DNA of 64,000 bases from Lactococcus garvieae (lineage in GTDB: Bacteria; Bacillota; Bacilli; Lactobacillales; Streptococcaceae): contig NZ_CP065691.1 of the NCBI RefSeq assembly GCF_016027715.1, forward strand, positions 1,211,954 through 1,275,953, in the 5' to 3' direction. Each line of letters begins with the position of its first letter. Positions within the stretch are counted from its first letter, which is position 1. A program made the position numbers and the translations under genes. A model generated the notes under the pieces. That model was not told the DNA's origin and did no database searches. It saw nothing but the letters and a program-made list of their open reading frames with translations. Shown in pieces: positions 34,817-42,882 of the stretch.

Positions 34817-35212
34817 AAAAAATATTATTAGGCGCTGCCTTTCTGTCTATAGTATGTAGCGGTTGTTTTACTGCCAAATAAAACTTGCTCTACCATATTA
34901 ACGGAAAACCAGTCAAAAAATCTAATTAAATCTATACAGGTTAATCCAACAATAAAATATTGTCTAGATTTTTATATGGGTTATACATAAGAACAAGTTA
35001 ATAAAATGTCCAAGGATTGGTACGACAAAGGTTATGCTGTTCATACACCAGGTTCTGGATTAACTTATACAGATGAGACTTTTGATCAAAATAATACAGA
35101 TGAAGTAGAAAAAGAATATAGTAATAATACATTTGTAAATCCAAAAAACACTCCTTGTCATACTACACTTAGCGAAATAAAAACTGCATTACGAAAAGCT
35201 AGTATACTTTAA
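34813..35212 (+). pseudogene. Decayed gene for a small lipoprotein-like exported protein
   Basis: The ATG overlaps the previous stop (ATGA at 34813-34816), so the two genes formed an operon. The start MKKILLGAAFLSIVCSGCF resembles a lipoprotein signal. A frameshift after TTTTA near 34871 moves into a frame reading LPNKTCSTILTENQ and NPTIKYCLDFYMGYT. A TAA at 34988-34990 interrupts it before EQVNKMSKDWYDKGYAVHTP, and the frame ends at 35212 with LSEIKTALRKASIL. Product about 130 residues if repaired; family unknown. Confidence 0.72.
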
Positions 35213-35224
35213 GTAGGTTAAAAA

Positions 35225-35258
35225 TAAAAAAATCTAGAATATTGTCCTAGATTTTTTA
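35225..35258 (+). terminator. Terminator of the decayed two-gene unit
   Basis: AAAAATCTAG and CTAGATTTTT (35247-35257) form the stem with a 9-base loop. Confidence 0.82.
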
Positions 35259-35363
35259 TAGCAATAATTTATTCAGTAGAATGACCACTATAATGAAGAT
35301 ACACTCACCCTAATTGATCAGATATATCTTATTTTTGCTTAATATCATTTTTACAATTGTTAT

Positions 35364-35389
35364 GTCCAGAAAACCACCATTTTCTGGAC
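35364..35389 (+). repeat. Hairpin element at the right side of the island
   Basis: GTCCAGAAAA, loop CCACCA, TTTTCTGGAC: a perfect ten-base stem followed by GCTTTTTATTTT. A degenerate copy is at 30726. It could be a terminator or the end of a lost insertion element. Confidence 0.65.
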
Positions 35390-35942
35390 GCTTTTTATTT
35401 TCTACAAATTTTCATCAATATCTTTTATATTTTATGTTCATTAACTTGTAATTTAATCTGTGTTCATTTATATGTAGTTTTAAATTATAATACATGTTTG
35501 AGAAGAACATTAACCACTAATACACACATATATACACATACATATAACAGTATTAGGTTATCAATATAACTTATGTTAACTTTTCGAAAAATCCTACTTT
35601 TATTGATAAATGTATTTAATAATAAAACACTGAGGAAATTTTCTGTCTCCTCGGTATTTTGTATTACCACTATCACTATTATTGTTTTTCATAAATGTTA
35701 AGTTATGAGCTTCTTTACTTCTTAAATCTATATGAAATATTAGAATAACTCTAAGGTTGAGCAACCATAAATAGAGTACCTAATTACCTTCTCCACAAAG
35801 CTTGCAAAATAAAATAAACAAGATAATATTTAGAACATTATAAAATATAAGCAAATTATTGGAAATTGGTATAGATCTGTGTTAGTTTTATATTAGTCGC
35901 ATATGTAACTAAAAACTACAAAAATTGGAAAAGGAGAATTTT
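35390..35942. other. Non-coding stretch before the alkaline-shock cluster
   Basis: About 550 bases of AT-rich sequence. It contains a short ACAC/ATAT-rich run (35519-35550) and a hairpin pairing ACTGAGGA (35629-35636) with TCCTCGGT (35647-35654), terminator-like on the minus strand. Promoter elements for the following cluster must lie in the last 100 bases, but none is consensus. Nothing else was seen. Confidence 0.5.
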
Positions 35943-36182
35943 ATGATTTGGTCGTTAATTGTTGGAGCCATTATTGGTTTAATCGCAGGAGTTATTACTA
36001 AAGGGGGATCCATGGGTTGGATCGCGAACATCTTGGCAGGGCTTGTTGGTTCTGCGGTTGGTCAAGCACTCTTAGGAAGCTGGGGCCCTTCTTTAGCCGG
36101 AATGGCACTTATCCCCTCAATCATTGGGGCAGTAATTGTCGTTGCTGTAGTTTCCTTCGTGCTCGCAAAAATGAATCATTGA
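35943..36182 (+). CDS. GlsB/YeaQ/YmgE family stress-response membrane protein
   Basis: A 79-residue, glycine-rich membrane protein with three helices: IVGAIIGLIAGVITKGG, WIANILAGLVGSAVGQALLG and IIGAVIVVAVVSFVLAKM. This is the transglycosylase-associated/GlsB pattern. The start is ATG 35943 after AAAAGGAG; an in-frame ATG at 35925 lies upstream of that site and was rejected. It heads a four-gene cluster for envelope stress (GlsB, AmaP, DUF2273, Asp23). Confidence 0.92.
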   Translation: MIWSLIVGAIIGLIAGVITKGGSMGWIANILAGLVGSAVGQALLGSWGPSLAGMALIPSIIGAVIVVAVVSFVLAKMNH

Positions 36183-36208
36183 GTTAAAGAATCTAGAAAG
36201 GAGGCCCT

Positions 36209-36769
36209 GTGTCATCTGGAAAGAAATTTATACTTATAGTGTTTGACATCCTTTTACTTTCCATTGTGGTGCCTGTTGCTTGGGATTACTACAATGTCGT
36301 GGAGTATAATGACATGATGAGCACTTCAAGCCAACTTCTCTATGTTGGGGAATACATGCCTATGTACTTATTCTGGGGAAATGCTATCTTAGCGGGTATC
36401 TTAATTTTAGCTTTGATCATCATTGCATTCTACCCTCGCACCTATATAGACATTACACTCTCCAACCAGGGAGGAAAGCTTACTTTAAAACGTTCTGCTA
36501 TTGAGGGACTTGTTCGTGAAAAAGTTATTGAGAACGACTACCTCAAATCGCCAAACATTGATGTTATTTTACATCGAAATAAAATAGACATTGATGTGAA
36601 AGGGGAGATCATCCCTCGGGTAGATATCGCAGAGAAGGCTCAATTATTGGAACAGGAAATAGTTGATAGCTTAAAACTTTTCTTTGGGGTAGATCAACCC
36701 GTAAAAATAAAAGTTGAAGTGAATGCTATAAATAAAGAAGCGAGTTCAAACCGCTCTCGTGTAATATAG
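36209..36769 (+). CDS. amaP: Alkaline shock response membrane anchor protein AmaP
   Basis: A 186-residue protein that tethers Asp23 to the membrane in relatives. The start is GTG 36209 after AAAGGAGG. Two helices (FILIVFDILLLSIVVPVAW and LFWGNAILAGILILALIIIA) flank a short outside loop, and the cytoplasmic part (ISRSAIEGLVREKVIE-like in residues about 90-186) ends with the conserved VDQPVKIKVEVN region. Its place between the GlsB-like gene and the DUF2273 and Asp23 genes supports the assignment. Confidence 0.9.
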   Translation: MSSGKKFILIVFDILLLSIVVPVAWDYYNVVEYNDMMSTSSQLLYVGEYMPMYLFWGNAILAGILILALIIIAFYPRTYIDITLSNQGGKLTLKRSAIEGLVREKVIENDYLKSPNIDVILHRNKIDIDVKGEIIPRVDIAEKAQLLEQEIVDSLKLFFGVDQPVKIKVEVNAINKEASSNRSRVI

Positions 36770-36778
36770 GAGGTGTCA

Positions 36779-36967
36779 ATGGATTATCTAGAAAGATATC
36801 GATATCCAATTATTGGAGGCATTATCGGTGGTATAGCAGCCATTGCCATCTTCACAATTGGATTCTGGAAAATGATTCTTCTCTTGATTTTAATAAGCTT
36901 AGGCATAATGGCGGGTTTATTTTTACAAAAGACAGGCATCATTGAACAACTTAAAAATCGTAAATAA
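36779..36967 (+). CDS. DUF2273 small membrane protein
   Basis: A 62-residue protein, beginning MDYLERYRYPIIGGIIGGIA, with two helices and the motif LGIMAGLFLQKTGIIEQLKN typical of DUF2273. The ATG at 36779 follows AGGAGG by five bases; a GTG six bases earlier lies within that site. It is always found next to amaP and asp23 genes. Its role is unknown, presumably part of the same membrane complex. Confidence 0.9.
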   Translation: MDYLERYRYPIIGGIIGGIAAIAIFTIGFWKMILLLILISLGIMAGLFLQKTGIIEQLKNRK

Positions 36968-36990
36968 TTTATAAATAAAAGGAGAATTTA

Positions 36991-37542
36991 ATGGTACAAG
37001 AAAACATGAAATCGTTTGGAACAATGGCTGAAAATGATAAAGTGGATACTCAAACCCATGAGCATGACATCAAAGGTGAGTTGACTTATGAAGATAAAGT
37101 CGTTCAAAAAATTGTAGGCTTGGCCCTAGAAACCGTGGATGGTCTTCTCTCTATCGAAGGTGGCTTCTTCTCTAACTTAACAGGCAAACTTGTGAACACT
37201 GATAATGTGACTTCAGGAGTGGATGTAGAAGTTGGAAAAACTCAAGTGGCTGTAGATTTGAAAGTCATTACAGAATACCGTAAAAATGTCCCTGAGATTT
37301 ATGATCAAATCAAAGATGTTATCCGTAAAGAAGTCGCAAATATGACCGACTTAGATGTTGTTGAAGTGAACGTTACAGTTACAGATATCAAGACCAAAGA
37401 GCAACAAAGAGAAGACGAAGTAACCGTTCAAGATCGCGTTGTGGATGCGGCTCAAAGTACAGGTAAATTCACTTCAAAACAAGTGGATAAAGTAAAAGAT
37501 AAAGTGGATGAGGGGACTTCAGAAAATAGTCGAGTAAACTAA
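36991..37542 (+). CDS. Asp23/Gls24 family envelope stress response protein
   Basis: A 183-residue cytoplasmic protein. The Asp23 domain runs from ELTYEDKVVQKIVGLALETV through GLLSIEGGFFSNLTG, VDVEVGKTQVAVDLKVITEY and VPEIYDQIKDVIRKEVANMT to VVEVNVTVTDI. The C-terminal 45 residues are charged and lysine-rich. In relatives it coats the inner face of the membrane through AmaP and counters alkaline or envelope stress. Last gene of the cluster, closed by a terminator. Confidence 0.95.
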   Translation: MVQENMKSFGTMAENDKVDTQTHEHDIKGELTYEDKVVQKIVGLALETVDGLLSIEGGFFSNLTGKLVNTDNVTSGVDVEVGKTQVAVDLKVITEYRKNVPEIYDQIKDVIRKEVANMTDLDVVEVNVTVTDIKTKEQQREDEVTVQDRVVDAAQSTGKFTSKQVDKVKDKVDEGTSENSRVN

Positions 37543-37581
37543 TAAACTTGATTTCTAAATAAAAGATATCTATGTTAATAT

Positions 37582-37618
37582 AAAAAAAATCATCAGGTTT
37601 TAGCCTAATGATTTTTTT
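37582..37618. terminator. Terminator after the alkaline-shock cluster
   Basis: AAAAAATCAT and ATGATTTTTT form the outer stem, AGG and CCT the inner one, with T runs on both sides. Confidence 0.85.
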
Positions 37619-37714
37619 ATTTTCTATATAAAGGAAAACTGAGTATACCCTTTTGAGCATTCATACAAAACAACTCAAATCCTTAAGGCCTAAGCTCTTT
37701 TACTTTTTATGCTC

Positions 37715-39565
37715 TTACTTGTTTACTCTCTTAAAGCGAAAAACGTAAACAAGTAATCCTGTTGCTAATAGAACAGCGCCTATAGTTGAATTGACTAAAG
37801 CCATTCTTTCATTTTCCCCTGTTTTAGGTAAAGCTTGTTTTGATAATAAAGCTGTACGTTTGTTGCTCGTTTTACTATGAGTTTTTGATTCAGAACCAAC
37901 TTCATCTTTGGCATTATTATTAGTTCCTGTTTCAGAACCAACTTCATCTTTCACATACACATAAGACACAGTCTGAGGTTGCTCGTTGTATTGTCCTGAA
38001 ATGTTCCCCCGAACTTCTTTAAAAGAGTAGCCCTCAATAACTTTCTTATCCGTTATATAGCTTTCTCCCACAGTACCTGATTTTACAACATCTTCTGAAA
38101 TGGAATTATCATCCGTATCCACATATCTAACAATGACTGTACCTATTAGATTAGGAATCTCATTTTTAGTATAGACATAAGTGACAGTTTGAGCTTGATT
38201 TGTGAACTGGCCTGTAGCATTACCTTGCACTTCTTTGAAAGTATAACCATCCAATTCTTTACGTTCAGTTGTGTAATTTTCACCAATATTACCAGTCTGC
38301 ACGACATCCTCTAAAAGTGCATTTCCGTCTGTATCCACATATTTTGTAGTAATGTCCCCACCTTTTAGAGGCTGGGCATCTTTTACAGTAATTGTTGCTA
38401 TAGCAGAATATGTTCCTTGGTTTTCAGAAGCTGAAAAGAAGTTGGGTACGAATCTTCTATAAGTAACTTTATAAGTGCCTGATTTTGTAGTATCTACCTG
38501 ACCTGCAACATTTATGTTTGAAAAAGGTACTGTATTACCATAATAATCAGTGGAACTATCAAAGTTGTCTTCTGGTTTCCATGTATCTCCAACCGTTAGC
38601 TCTGAATCATGCACAAGTACTGTTGATTTATCTTTATATTGTTCATAAACATATGTTACTGTTTGAGGTTGATCGGTAAATTTACCTGTTACATAGCCTT
38701 GAACTTCTTTAAAAGTATAACCCAGTATATCTTTTTGCTCTGTCGTATAATCCTCACCAATAACTCCTGCTTTTACCACATCTCCTGAAATTGGTGTACC
38801 ATCCGTATCTACATACTTAGCAGTTACATTGCCAGCTCCTGCCTTATTTTTTGTATAAAAATAAGTTATATCTTGTTCAGAAGTTGAAAAAACTCCCTGT
38901 GTATGAGTTGGTAATTTGGCTTCATTTATTGTATAACCCGGGATTATCTTCTTATATTCCTCCGCACTAGCATCATATAAGTCGCCTACACTACCCGTTA
39001 CCCTCTGAGGCTCACTTATGATCGTGTTGTTTTCATCCACGTAATTTATATTTAAAGCAGCATTTATAAATTTCACATTATATGTAACATCAATTAACTC
39101 ATTCGTTTGTATATCTGTATACTTAACTTTAAAAGTAAATCCCAAATAATTGACATTCTTACTAGATACGATGAAATTCGACGAAGACATTCTTAAAGTA
39201 TTAGTAGAAGTTATTGGGTTGTCATAACTCACACTAGTAATTTTAGAGTTGATTGTATCTGTTTTATAGTTATAAAAATTTGTATTAGGCTCAATTCTAA
39301 AACCTAATTCTTTTGTAACGTATTGCTCAGGTATTGGAAGGGTAACCTTTAGTTGTTGAAAATTCATTGGATTATAGTCTACTGATACATCATAGGTATA
39401 ATTTTCCGTTCTGGTGGCAACTCCATTACTAATAGATTGTGCATTATCTACATTAGGATTGGTCACTGCAAGCACAGGTGATAAATCAACAGTTGTCAGC
39501 AATATTAACCCTACCCCCACAACTTTTACTTTTTTATAAAAAACTATTTTTTTTCTCCTGCGCAT
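37715..39565 (-). CDS. MucBP-repeat LPXTG surface protein
   Basis: A 616-residue cell-wall protein. The ATG at 39565 (MRRRKKIVFYKKVK) follows AAAGGGAAG; an earlier in-frame ATG lacks a site. After the signal peptide comes an N-terminal adhesive region of about 150 residues, then four MucBP modules (each with YVDxDGxxIS, GYTFKEVQG and QTVTYVY-type blocks). A bacterial Ig-like module (TVLVHDSELTVGDTWKPEDN, GTYKVTYRR) lies between the second and third. The end is LPKTGE, a hydrophobic helix and FRFKRVNK, for sortase anchoring. Expected to bind mucin or other glycans; no sortase is in the window. Confidence 0.93.
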   Translation of the reverse strand: MRRRKKIVFYKKVKVVGVGLILLTTVDLSPVLAVTNPNVDNAQSISNGVATRTENYTYDVSVDYNPMNFQQLKVTLPIPEQYVTKELGFRIEPNTNFYNYKTDTINSKITSVSYDNPITSTNTLRMSSSNFIVSSKNVNYLGFTFKVKYTDIQTNELIDVTYNVKFINAALNINYVDENNTIISEPQRVTGSVGDLYDASAEEYKKIIPGYTINEAKLPTHTQGVFSTSEQDITYFYTKNKAGAGNVTAKYVDTDGTPISGDVVKAGVIGEDYTTEQKDILGYTFKEVQGYVTGKFTDQPQTVTYVYEQYKDKSTVLVHDSELTVGDTWKPEDNFDSSTDYYGNTVPFSNINVAGQVDTTKSGTYKVTYRRFVPNFFSASENQGTYSAIATITVKDAQPLKGGDITTKYVDTDGNALLEDVVQTGNIGENYTTERKELDGYTFKEVQGNATGQFTNQAQTVTYVYTKNEIPNLIGTVIVRYVDTDDNSISEDVVKSGTVGESYITDKKVIEGYSFKEVRGNISGQYNEQPQTVSYVYVKDEVGSETGTNNNAKDEVGSESKTHSKTSNKRTALLSKQALPKTGENERMALVNSTIGAVLLATGLLVYVFRFKRVNK

Positions 39566-39809
39566 ATCTGCTTCCCTTTCCCATTCCATATTAACTATTT
39601 TTTAAAATTTTTAAGACTAATTTAAGCTTAATTGTATCATAAAAGCTGAACTGTAACTACTTTTATATACTTTTTCTAATATTACAATAGAGACTGTGTT
39701 ATTGCTTTATTAAAAGGTATTAGATTCTCTCTGTCTGAAAAATTTTGGCAATACTGAAATTTTACCTCACTCAACAGTAGGGGTGCGCTATTTTTAGCAT
39801 ATCCCCAAT

Positions 39810-39849
39810 AAAAAGAGACGTTATCCTCCTTCAATAAATGTCTCTTTTA
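39810..39849 (-). terminator. Terminator of the InlB-repeat protein gene
   Basis: AAAAGAGAC (39811-39819) and GTCTCTTTT (39840-39848) pair around a 20-base loop; T residues follow on the minus strand. The rest of 39566-39896 is the promoter region of the MucBP gene and AT-rich sequence. Confidence 0.7.
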
Positions 39850-39896
39850 TCAACTTGTATATGACTATGGTCTCTATCCTAAATTTTAGATAAAGT

Positions 39897-41861
39897 CTAC
39901 TTTCTAAATAACTTTTTTCTCGCTATAAGTAAGAAACTTGCGATAAAGGCAATACTACTTAGTAAATAAAAATTCGTTTTTTCTGCTTCACCCGTTTGTG
40001 GTAGCTTACTTTTTTCTTGAGCAGCACGTAAAGATTTAGACTTAGAAGAATACTGAATGCTATCACTACTATTGCCTTGACTATTCTCACTACCATTGTC
40101 ACCACTGTTGTCACTACTGTTAGAAACTTTATTTTCAGTAGAGGCAACTGCTATTTTTTCCCAACTGGCATAGAGTGTCTTATCTCCTTGATCTTCAGGT
40201 GATATGTTTTCGATATTTTTTCCTTCTTGATTTGTCCATCCCATGAAAGTGTAACCTTGGCGCGTCGCCTTTTCAAAGCGGCTTATACCTTGGCCATATA
40301 TGTAAGAGTCTGGATTTTTTTCAGAATTTTCTCCACCTTTGAGTACGTAATTGATTTTATAAGTATTTGCTTGCCATTTTGCGTATAATTTTTTCTCTCC
40401 CTGTGTATCTGAAGCTATGTTTGTCACTGGATTTCCAGCTTCATCGATCCATTCTACAAAAGAATAGCCTACACGTGTTGCTTTTTCAAAGGAGTCTATG
40501 CCCCTTCCATAGACATAAAATGTTGGATTTTTTTCATGATTCTCTCCACCATTTAAAAAGTAACTAATCGGGTGCTTATCTTCCACCCAATTTGCATGAA
40601 GTGTTTTTTCTCCTTGCGCATCTGCTGGTATGTGAGTAATACTGTTTCCGTCTTTATCTGTCCATCCTATGAAAGTATAATCTTCACGTTGGGGGGCTTC
40701 AAAATGACTGATGCCTTGTCCATAATTGTATGTCAAAGGATTGGCAGTGTGATTCGTTCCCCCATTTAGAACATAATTGATTTTAAAGGTCAGGCTCTCT
40801 GACTTAAATGACAATACAGCTGGTTCAGTATAAATTGGGTCAGTATTTTTTGAACCTACAGGGATAATTTTTAAGCGATATAAACTTCCTTCATCTGCAA
40901 GATCAGAAACAAAGTCAAGAGACTTAGTGACATTCTTATTGCCTTCTGAATTAGTCAGCGTTTCAGGAATATCATTAAAGGTTAAACCTTTGTCTTTGCT
41001 GGACTGCCAAATCATATCCACTGCTATTTTCTGAGGGGATGCAAGGTTTACATCAGACTCGAAATGAACCATATCTCCTGGTACTAAGTCAACTTGATCC
41101 TCTGGGTTGGTCCCTGATACTTGGCCATCATATTCATATTGGACTAAAGCTGGAACATTAAAATTAAAAGCGTGCCATTTATTAGGATCTCCATTATATG
41201 CTCTTTCTTGATATAAGTTAAAGGAAATATTTTGCACAACATTAGGAGCCAAACCAGCAACATCGCCCAGTAAGAAAACAGGTCTTGTTTCAAGGGATGT
41301 GTAATCTTCTGTAAGTGTGCTTAGAGGCATGAACCCTGTTGAAGCTCCCGTCATGTAAATTTTAATACCTGCACTGCCATTCACTGCTTGGCTGGTATCA
41401 ATACTCGACCCTGTGTTGTCGGTCAGTGGGTTTGGAAGAGCCCAAGCTTGTAAGGATTCATCCCACTTATAAGAGCCAGCGGCCGCTGTAGCGCCACCAG
41501 AATTTGTGATATTAAAAGTAGGGACGTCCATGTAAGGTATAACATTCACCAATCGATAATCATTATTGGGAAGTTTAGTAAACGTGAGTGATCCTTGATA
41601 CCGGTCACCATCAATAGTACTTGTACCTGGTGAAGGGATATTAAAAGAAGCTCTAAACAAACTATTGTTAGCACCTACCCAAGGTATGTGTGTCTTGTAG
41701 TCAAAAGTATAAGTTTTATCCGCAGTTGTAACTGCTCCTCCATTTGTTGCAAAAACTCTAGAAGGTAATACACTTAACAGAGTAACTATAGCTATCACAA
41801 CATTTAACATGACGAGTCTTCTTAAGGATAGTGCTTTATATAATATTTGATATTTTCTCAT
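39897..41861 (-). CDS. InlB B-repeat LPXTG surface protein
   Basis: A 654-residue cell-wall protein. Start at ATG 41861 after AAGGAGA. The signal peptide ends near PSRVFA. Residues about 40-360 are a unique extracellular region (FDYKTHIPWVGANNSLFRAS, LVQYEYDGQVSG). Three Listeria-Bacteroides/InlB-type repeats of about 68 residues follow, each with INYVLxGGxN, YGxGI and FxGWTDxxGN blocks. A serine/asparagine-rich wall-spanning stretch precedes LPQTGE, a hydrophobic helix and RKKLFRK. Likely an adhesin; the ligand is unknown. Confidence 0.92.
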   Translation of the reverse strand: MRKYQILYKALSLRRLVMLNVVIAIVTLLSVLPSRVFATNGGAVTTADKTYTFDYKTHIPWVGANNSLFRASFNIPSPGTSTIDGDRYQGSLTFTKLPNNDYRLVNVIPYMDVPTFNITNSGGATAAAGSYKWDESLQAWALPNPLTDNTGSSIDTSQAVNGSAGIKIYMTGASTGFMPLSTLTEDYTSLETRPVFLLGDVAGLAPNVVQNISFNLYQERAYNGDPNKWHAFNFNVPALVQYEYDGQVSGTNPEDQVDLVPGDMVHFESDVNLASPQKIAVDMIWQSSKDKGLTFNDIPETLTNSEGNKNVTKSLDFVSDLADEGSLYRLKIIPVGSKNTDPIYTEPAVLSFKSESLTFKINYVLNGGTNHTANPLTYNYGQGISHFEAPQREDYTFIGWTDKDGNSITHIPADAQGEKTLHANWVEDKHPISYFLNGGENHEKNPTFYVYGRGIDSFEKATRVGYSFVEWIDEAGNPVTNIASDTQGEKKLYAKWQANTYKINYVLKGGENSEKNPDSYIYGQGISRFEKATRQGYTFMGWTNQEGKNIENISPEDQGDKTLYASWEKIAVASTENKVSNSSDNSGDNGSENSQGNSSDSIQYSSKSKSLRAAQEKSKLPQTGEAEKTNFYLLSSIAFIASFLLIARKKLFRK

Positions 41862-42269
41862 TTTTATTTTCTCCTTATTTTATATATATTCTTTAGTAAC
41901 TGATATCCAGTAAAATACTACCTTTAGCACTACTTTTTAAAAGCAGTGACACTATGTTTAAAGGCAAATTTCACTTTTCTAAAATTAAACTGATAAGACC
42001 TGAAAGCTAAATCCAATCCCTTTATTTTTAATATATTTACTTTATATTATTATATTATTATATTATAATAAGAAATAAATTAATTCAATATTTCTTTCGA
42101 TGTAATTGTCTATACAAGTCCGTTTTTTTTATCGCCAAAATAGCTTAAAGTCTCTTATACTAGAGTTTAAAACATAATTTAAGTAACTTTTATGAGAAGA
42201 GGTTCGATAAATCGAACTGTTATGATAAAACTTTCCACTACAAATTATGTTTAAAATAAATATTAAATA
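41862..42269. other. AT-rich intergenic stretch
   Basis: About 400 bases without a gene: the presumed promoter of the InlB-repeat gene near its left end, a TTATA-type microsatellite at about 42046-42072, and a perfect hairpin GTTCGAT-AA-ATCGAAC at 42202-42217 of unknown use. Confidence 0.5.
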
Positions 42270-42303
42270 ATAAAAAATTACTGGACTCGTAAGCCCAGTA
42301 ATC
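42270..42303 (-). terminator. Terminator of the Spx-like gene
   Basis: ATTACTGG (42277-42284) and CCAGTAAT (42295-42302) with a T-rich tail on the minus strand. Confidence 0.85.
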
Positions 42304-42346
42304 ACAATTTAATTTTTCCCTTTGAATTTCTTTATCCTAAAATATA

Positions 42347-42721
42347 TCATTGTAATGTTTTTCTATATTTTATAGGAAAAAATTGACGTATTTGCTCTGA
42401 ATTAAAACCTATTAGACACCTATCTGCTTCCAATATTATAGGGGTCATGAGTAAAGCAGGATGCTTCTTTAAATAGACGAGTGCTTCATTAAAACTCATA
42501 TTATTTATTTTTTCCCTATTTTTAATATTTTCATCAGAAACAGGTCCACTGGAGCGCTTCACAATATCAAACACGCCATTGTCAGAAAGAGAAAGCACAT
42601 GTATCAAATCTTTATGTGTTATTTCTCTAATCTTCACTACTTCTATTTCGATGTCATGGCTTCTAAACCATTCAAGAGCTTTTTTACTTGATGCACAACT
42701 CCCTCTATAGTAAATTTTCAT
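42347..42721 (-). CDS. Spx/ArsC-family regulator with CxxS motif
   Basis: A 124-residue thioredoxin-fold protein of the Spx/MgsR group. The N-terminal redox site reads CASS instead of CxxC, so only one cysteine (Cys9) remains. Other Spx traits are present: DIEIEVVKIREITHKDLIHV, the NDNG-like SDNGVFDIVKRSS region, and the C-terminal MTPIILEADRCLIGFNSEQI then RQFFP. Lactococci carry several Spx paralogues acting on RNA polymerase alpha. A CxxS form would not make the usual disulfide switch. It sits alone between two surface-protein genes. Confidence 0.88.
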   Translation of the reverse strand: MKIYYRGSCASSKKALEWFRSHDIEIEVVKIREITHKDLIHVLSLSDNGVFDIVKRSSGPVSDENIKNREKINNMSFNEALVYLKKHPALLMTPIILEADRCLIGFNSEQIRQFFPIKYRKTLQ

Positions 42722-42882
42722 ATTTTTTATCCTTAAATATGCTCTTTTTATTTAATATTGACTTGTTCATATTAGGTATTGAAGAATATACAACTGAGGA
42801 CGCTTTCTCGGCCTAGCTTTTTTATAATTATTGTTTCCTAATTACAAAAAATTACTGAAGCCCTTTAGAAATCTCCTCATAA

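Noticed and set aside
35485-35676. 63-codon minus-strand frame
   Set aside because: It contains a terminator-like hairpin and a low-complexity Val/Leu/Cys stretch, with no ribosome binding site.
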